Source: Diphasiastrum complanatum (taxonomy: Eukaryota > Streptophyta > Lycopodiopsida > Lycopodiales > Lycopodiaceae). Taken from it: DNA of 64,000 nt. The translations under genes were made by a program, and so were the position numbers. The stretch covers positions 49,402,014 through 49,466,013 of the forward strand of contig CM055099.1 in assembly GCA_029204225.1 (NCBI GenBank), read 5' to 3'. This document shows positions 62,208 through 64,000 of this stretch, piece after piece. Every line of letters starts with the position of its first letter. Within the stretch, counting starts at the first letter, position 1. The notes beneath the pieces were generated by a model. It saw nothing but the letters and a program-made list of their open reading frames with translations, was not told where the DNA came from and did not search any database.

Positions 62208-63375
62208 CTCCCTCTTCAACTAGTTTTGGCATAGTTTTGACAATAGAACTTTGATCCAACTTTAGAATGATCTCCATCCTAAGTATAGATCTTCTTTCTA
62301 AGGTTCTAAAGTATCTTTCATAATTGATATAGAGAATAGTGTCCAAATTGGATGCTTCACTATTTCTTACATCAATTTTACACATCAAGATATAACTAGA
62401 ACATGAAGAACCAAATAAAATGTAAATAAAATGATTCCTCCATGTTTCAAACTTTGAACTCTCTAAAAACTTACAGCAACCAAACAATAAATGTGAGTGA
62501 TGACCATTTTCTTGCTTGTCTCCTCCAACTTTGTCCTTTCTTGATATGTCTTCACCATAAAACTCCATGAATGAGCCTCCATCTCCATCTTGCCACAAGA
62601 TATCATCAACACTTGATGACTTGGCCATGAATGAGTGACATAATGAACCTCCAATAGCTTCATTTCCATCAGCAAAACCAGCTAAGAATGCTAGTACAAC
62701 TCCAACAATAAGATATTGTAAGACAATGTAGCTAGTTTGTCCATATCTTGACAATTTGCACACATCCACATGAAATAGCTCAAACATGAGATAGAACAAG
62801 TAAAGTAAACTTGAACAACACTTCTTTGCTGCTCCTTTGACCTTACTTGTGTCTTCAATAAGCTGAAAAAAAAGATCCATAACATCTTTGCCAATTACCT
62901 CTCCTTTGATGCTCTTGACTAGCTCCAAATTGCCACCTTTCCTTTTGTGTTGTTGAAGCCCTTTGAGACCAACCTCTTGATCTTCCTCTTGACCATCAAA
63001 GTCATTGAAAAAAATTTGTTTTCCAGATCCATTACCTGCTTTTCCAGTATGAAAACCATGAGAACCAATATCCACTTGCATAGCATCATCTACACAAGAA
63101 AATTCTCCAAAACATGTGAGTAAAGCAAAGTGTGTCGCTTCCACTTGCTTACCTTTCTCTTGATCATCAAAGATATCAAAGATATGAATATCTTCAGACC
63201 TGAACCTTTGGAAATACTCTCTCTCAAACATATGATCTAGATCCAACAAGATCTCATCAATGCTTGATCTCGAATTTCCACAAAGGTTAGTGAAAACAAT
63301 GTCACCAATGTCACCATCATAAATCAAAAGATAGATTCCGAACTTTCCATCCAACATGAAGTAGAGTAGGTGCAA
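62203..63375 (-). CDS. Element H: 390-codon frame of unknown function in a Copia-like element
   Basis: Residues 1-70 (LDGKFGIYLLIYDGDIGDIV, SSIDEILLDLDHMFEREYFQ) have no match I know. Residues 70-98 (DDQEKGKQVEATHFALLTCF, SCVDDA) align with the Copia linker end of A and J. Residues 99-376 are the unknown module: FNDFDGQEEDQEVGLKGLQQ, a hydrophobic segment TSYIVLQYLIVGVVLAFLAG (214-233), SFMEFYGEDISRKDK, SHLLFGCCKFLESS, WRNHFIYILFGSSCSSYIL, NSEASNLDTI. The last residues (VKTMPKLVEEGV) match the Copia pol end SKSMLKLVEEGV, and the stop lies in the LTR. No reverse transcriptase, RNase H or integrase motif. The module recurs in G and partly in J. It could be a captured host segment or an accessory gene. 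Confidence 0.7.
   Translation of the reverse strand: MHLLYFMLDGKFGIYLLIYDGDIGDIVFTNLCGNSRSSIDEILLDLDHMFEREYFQRFRSEDIHIFDIFDDQEKGKQVEATHFALLTCFGEFSCVDDAMQVDIGSHGFHTGKAGNGSGKQIFFNDFDGQEEDQEVGLKGLQQHKRKGGNLELVKSIKGEVIGKDVMDLFFQLIEDTSKVKGAAKKCCSSLLYLFYLMFELFHVDVCKLSRYGQTSYIVLQYLIVGVVLAFLAGFADGNEAIGGSLCHSFMAKSSSVDDILWQDGDGGSFMEFYGEDISRKDKVGGDKQENGHHSHLLFGCCKFLESSKFETWRNHFIYILFGSSCSSYILMCKIDVRNSEASNLDTILYINYERYFRTLERRSILRMEIILKLDQSSIVKTMPKLVEEGV
62208..62220 (-). promoter_or_regulatory. Element H: polypurine tract
   Basis: GTTGAAGAGGGAG on the minus strand, identical to that of A, directly before the LTR. It is also read as codons VEEG of the 390-codon frame. Confidence 0.88.
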
Positions 63376-63959
63376 ATGAGTATCAAACCTAAGAAATCCA
63401 GCCCTCTTGAGTCCATAACAAACCTGAATCCTTTGAGTTGATGAAGAGATGTGAGATCCATGCTTTGGATCTTCCCAAGAACCAATCTTTCATTGCTCTT
63501 TCCTTCATAAGACTCCCTCTTAATGATTGCATCATAAGAAGTAGAAACCTCAAAGACATTAGAAGCCATGAAAAAAATGATTAGTACCTTCAACATAAGG
63601 ATGATTGAAGTACTCTCTTTTTTCAAACAAGAACTTCTACTCAATGTTTTAGGTAATGACTCACATGATAATGATTCCTCCTCACTATCATTCACAATGA
63701 CATTATTCAAAGTACATCCTACTTTGAACTCTTCACATACTTCTCTTCTTCTTGACTTGTGACTATCTCCCTCACCAAGTCTCTTGATAGAACCATTTGA
63801 CCTACTCTCTTTATGAAGACATGTGACTCCACTTGCTGGAAAAATGACTTTCTTGGAATCATAACAAAAGAATGTAGAAGAACCATCTCCTTCATGCATG
63901 CACCTAGCAACATCCTTTTCCATATGATCAAAGAAATCATTAGCAACAAACTTTTCCAA
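63324..63959 (-). CDS. Element H: second unknown frame, upstream of the module
   Basis: A 211-codon frame that overlaps the start of the 390-codon frame in another phase: FVANDFFDHMEKDVARCMHE, TFFCYDSKKVIFPASGVTCL, GDSHKSRRREVCEEFKVGCT, VNDSEEESLSCESLPKTLSR, IILMLKVLIIFFMASNVFEV (hydrophobic), FRFVMDSRGLDFLGLI. The open sequence continues upstream of its first Met to the window edge (ERANFINGGEGSSLEK). No Copia gag, protease or integrase motif, although that is where they should be. Possibly the N-terminal part of the same captured sequence, now split by a frameshift near 63370. Confidence 0.45.
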   Translation of the reverse strand: MEKFVANDFFDHMEKDVARCMHEGDGSSTFFCYDSKKVIFPASGVTCLHKESRSNGSIKRLGEGDSHKSRRREVCEEFKVGCTLNNVIVNDSEEESLSCESLPKTLSRSSCLKKESTSIILMLKVLIIFFMASNVFEVSTSYDAIIKRESYEGKSNERLVLGKIQSMDLTSLHQLKGFRFVMDSRGLDFLGLILICTYSTSCWMESSESIF

Positions 63960-64000
63960 GGAAGAACCTTCTCCTCCATTGATGAAGTTAGCTCTTTCCT

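Overview
This is a stretch of nuclear DNA from a land plant, packed with decayed LTR retrotransposons. The coding signal is almost all Ty1/Copia (gag, DSG protease, integrase, YVDD reverse transcriptase and RNase H, with primer-binding sites matching initiator-Met tRNA), plus a few Ty3/Gypsy fragments. Long AG/CT and AT microsatellites and AT-rich spacers separate the elements. Gene order, stop-riddled frames and nested insertions fit a plant heterochromatic or intergenic region. I cannot name the species. I see no tRNA, rRNA or intact host gene. The only candidate for non-transposon coding is a broken reading frame at 60.6-61.55 kb (minus).

Layout, using my own element names. 0-0.3 kb: Gypsy protease scrap. 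0.5-5.2 kb: rearranged minus-strand Copia (El-1). 6.6-14.2 kb: minus-strand Copia K, split by a nearly complete minus-strand Copia B (7353-12834, 862-bp LTRs, near-matching target duplication). 14.2-17 kb: unassigned AT-rich DNA with a perfect 30-bp hairpin. 17.1-19.4 kb: Copia derivative G, whose reverse transcriptase/RNase H region is replaced by an unknown module. 19.4-22.4 kb: chimeric Copia L (minus). 22.4-23.9 kb: internally deleted Copia M (plus). 24.7-29.3 kb: Copia C (plus). 29.7-30.3 kb: minisatellite. 30.3-33.75 kb: gag ends of Copia E and D (plus). 33.75-36.9 kb: unassigned LTR-like and leader-like DNA. 36.9-38.0 kb: shuffled Copia N. 38.0-45.4 kb: Copia F (plus), with two successive pol segments. 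45.45-45.95 kb: scrap J with the start of the same unknown module. 46245-51812: Copia A (minus), the best preserved element (650-bp LTRs, GAAAT target duplication), inserted into a Gypsy integrase. 52-53.3 kb: CT arrays and a gag-derived minisatellite. 53.5-60.4 kb: Gypsy-like remnant with a very long 25-bp minisatellite leader and gag, followed by an inverted LTR copy. 60.6-61.55 kb: unknown broken frame. 61.55 kb to the window end: Copia derivative H with a 390-codon open frame of unknown function.

The observation most worth following is the unknown module shared by G, H and J. It sits between the Copia post-integrase linker and the Copia polypurine tract/3' LTR, where reverse transcriptase and RNase H should be. 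It is open for 390 codons in H and ends in the Copia pol C-terminal peptide. This looks like a family of non-autonomous Copia elements carrying a non-retroviral open frame, probably mobilised by relatives such as A. Also notable are repeated loss of the integrase core without closing the frame, AG microsatellites expanded at one fixed site in the protease gene, and a palindrome (CACACGTGTG) found in the LTRs of several families.
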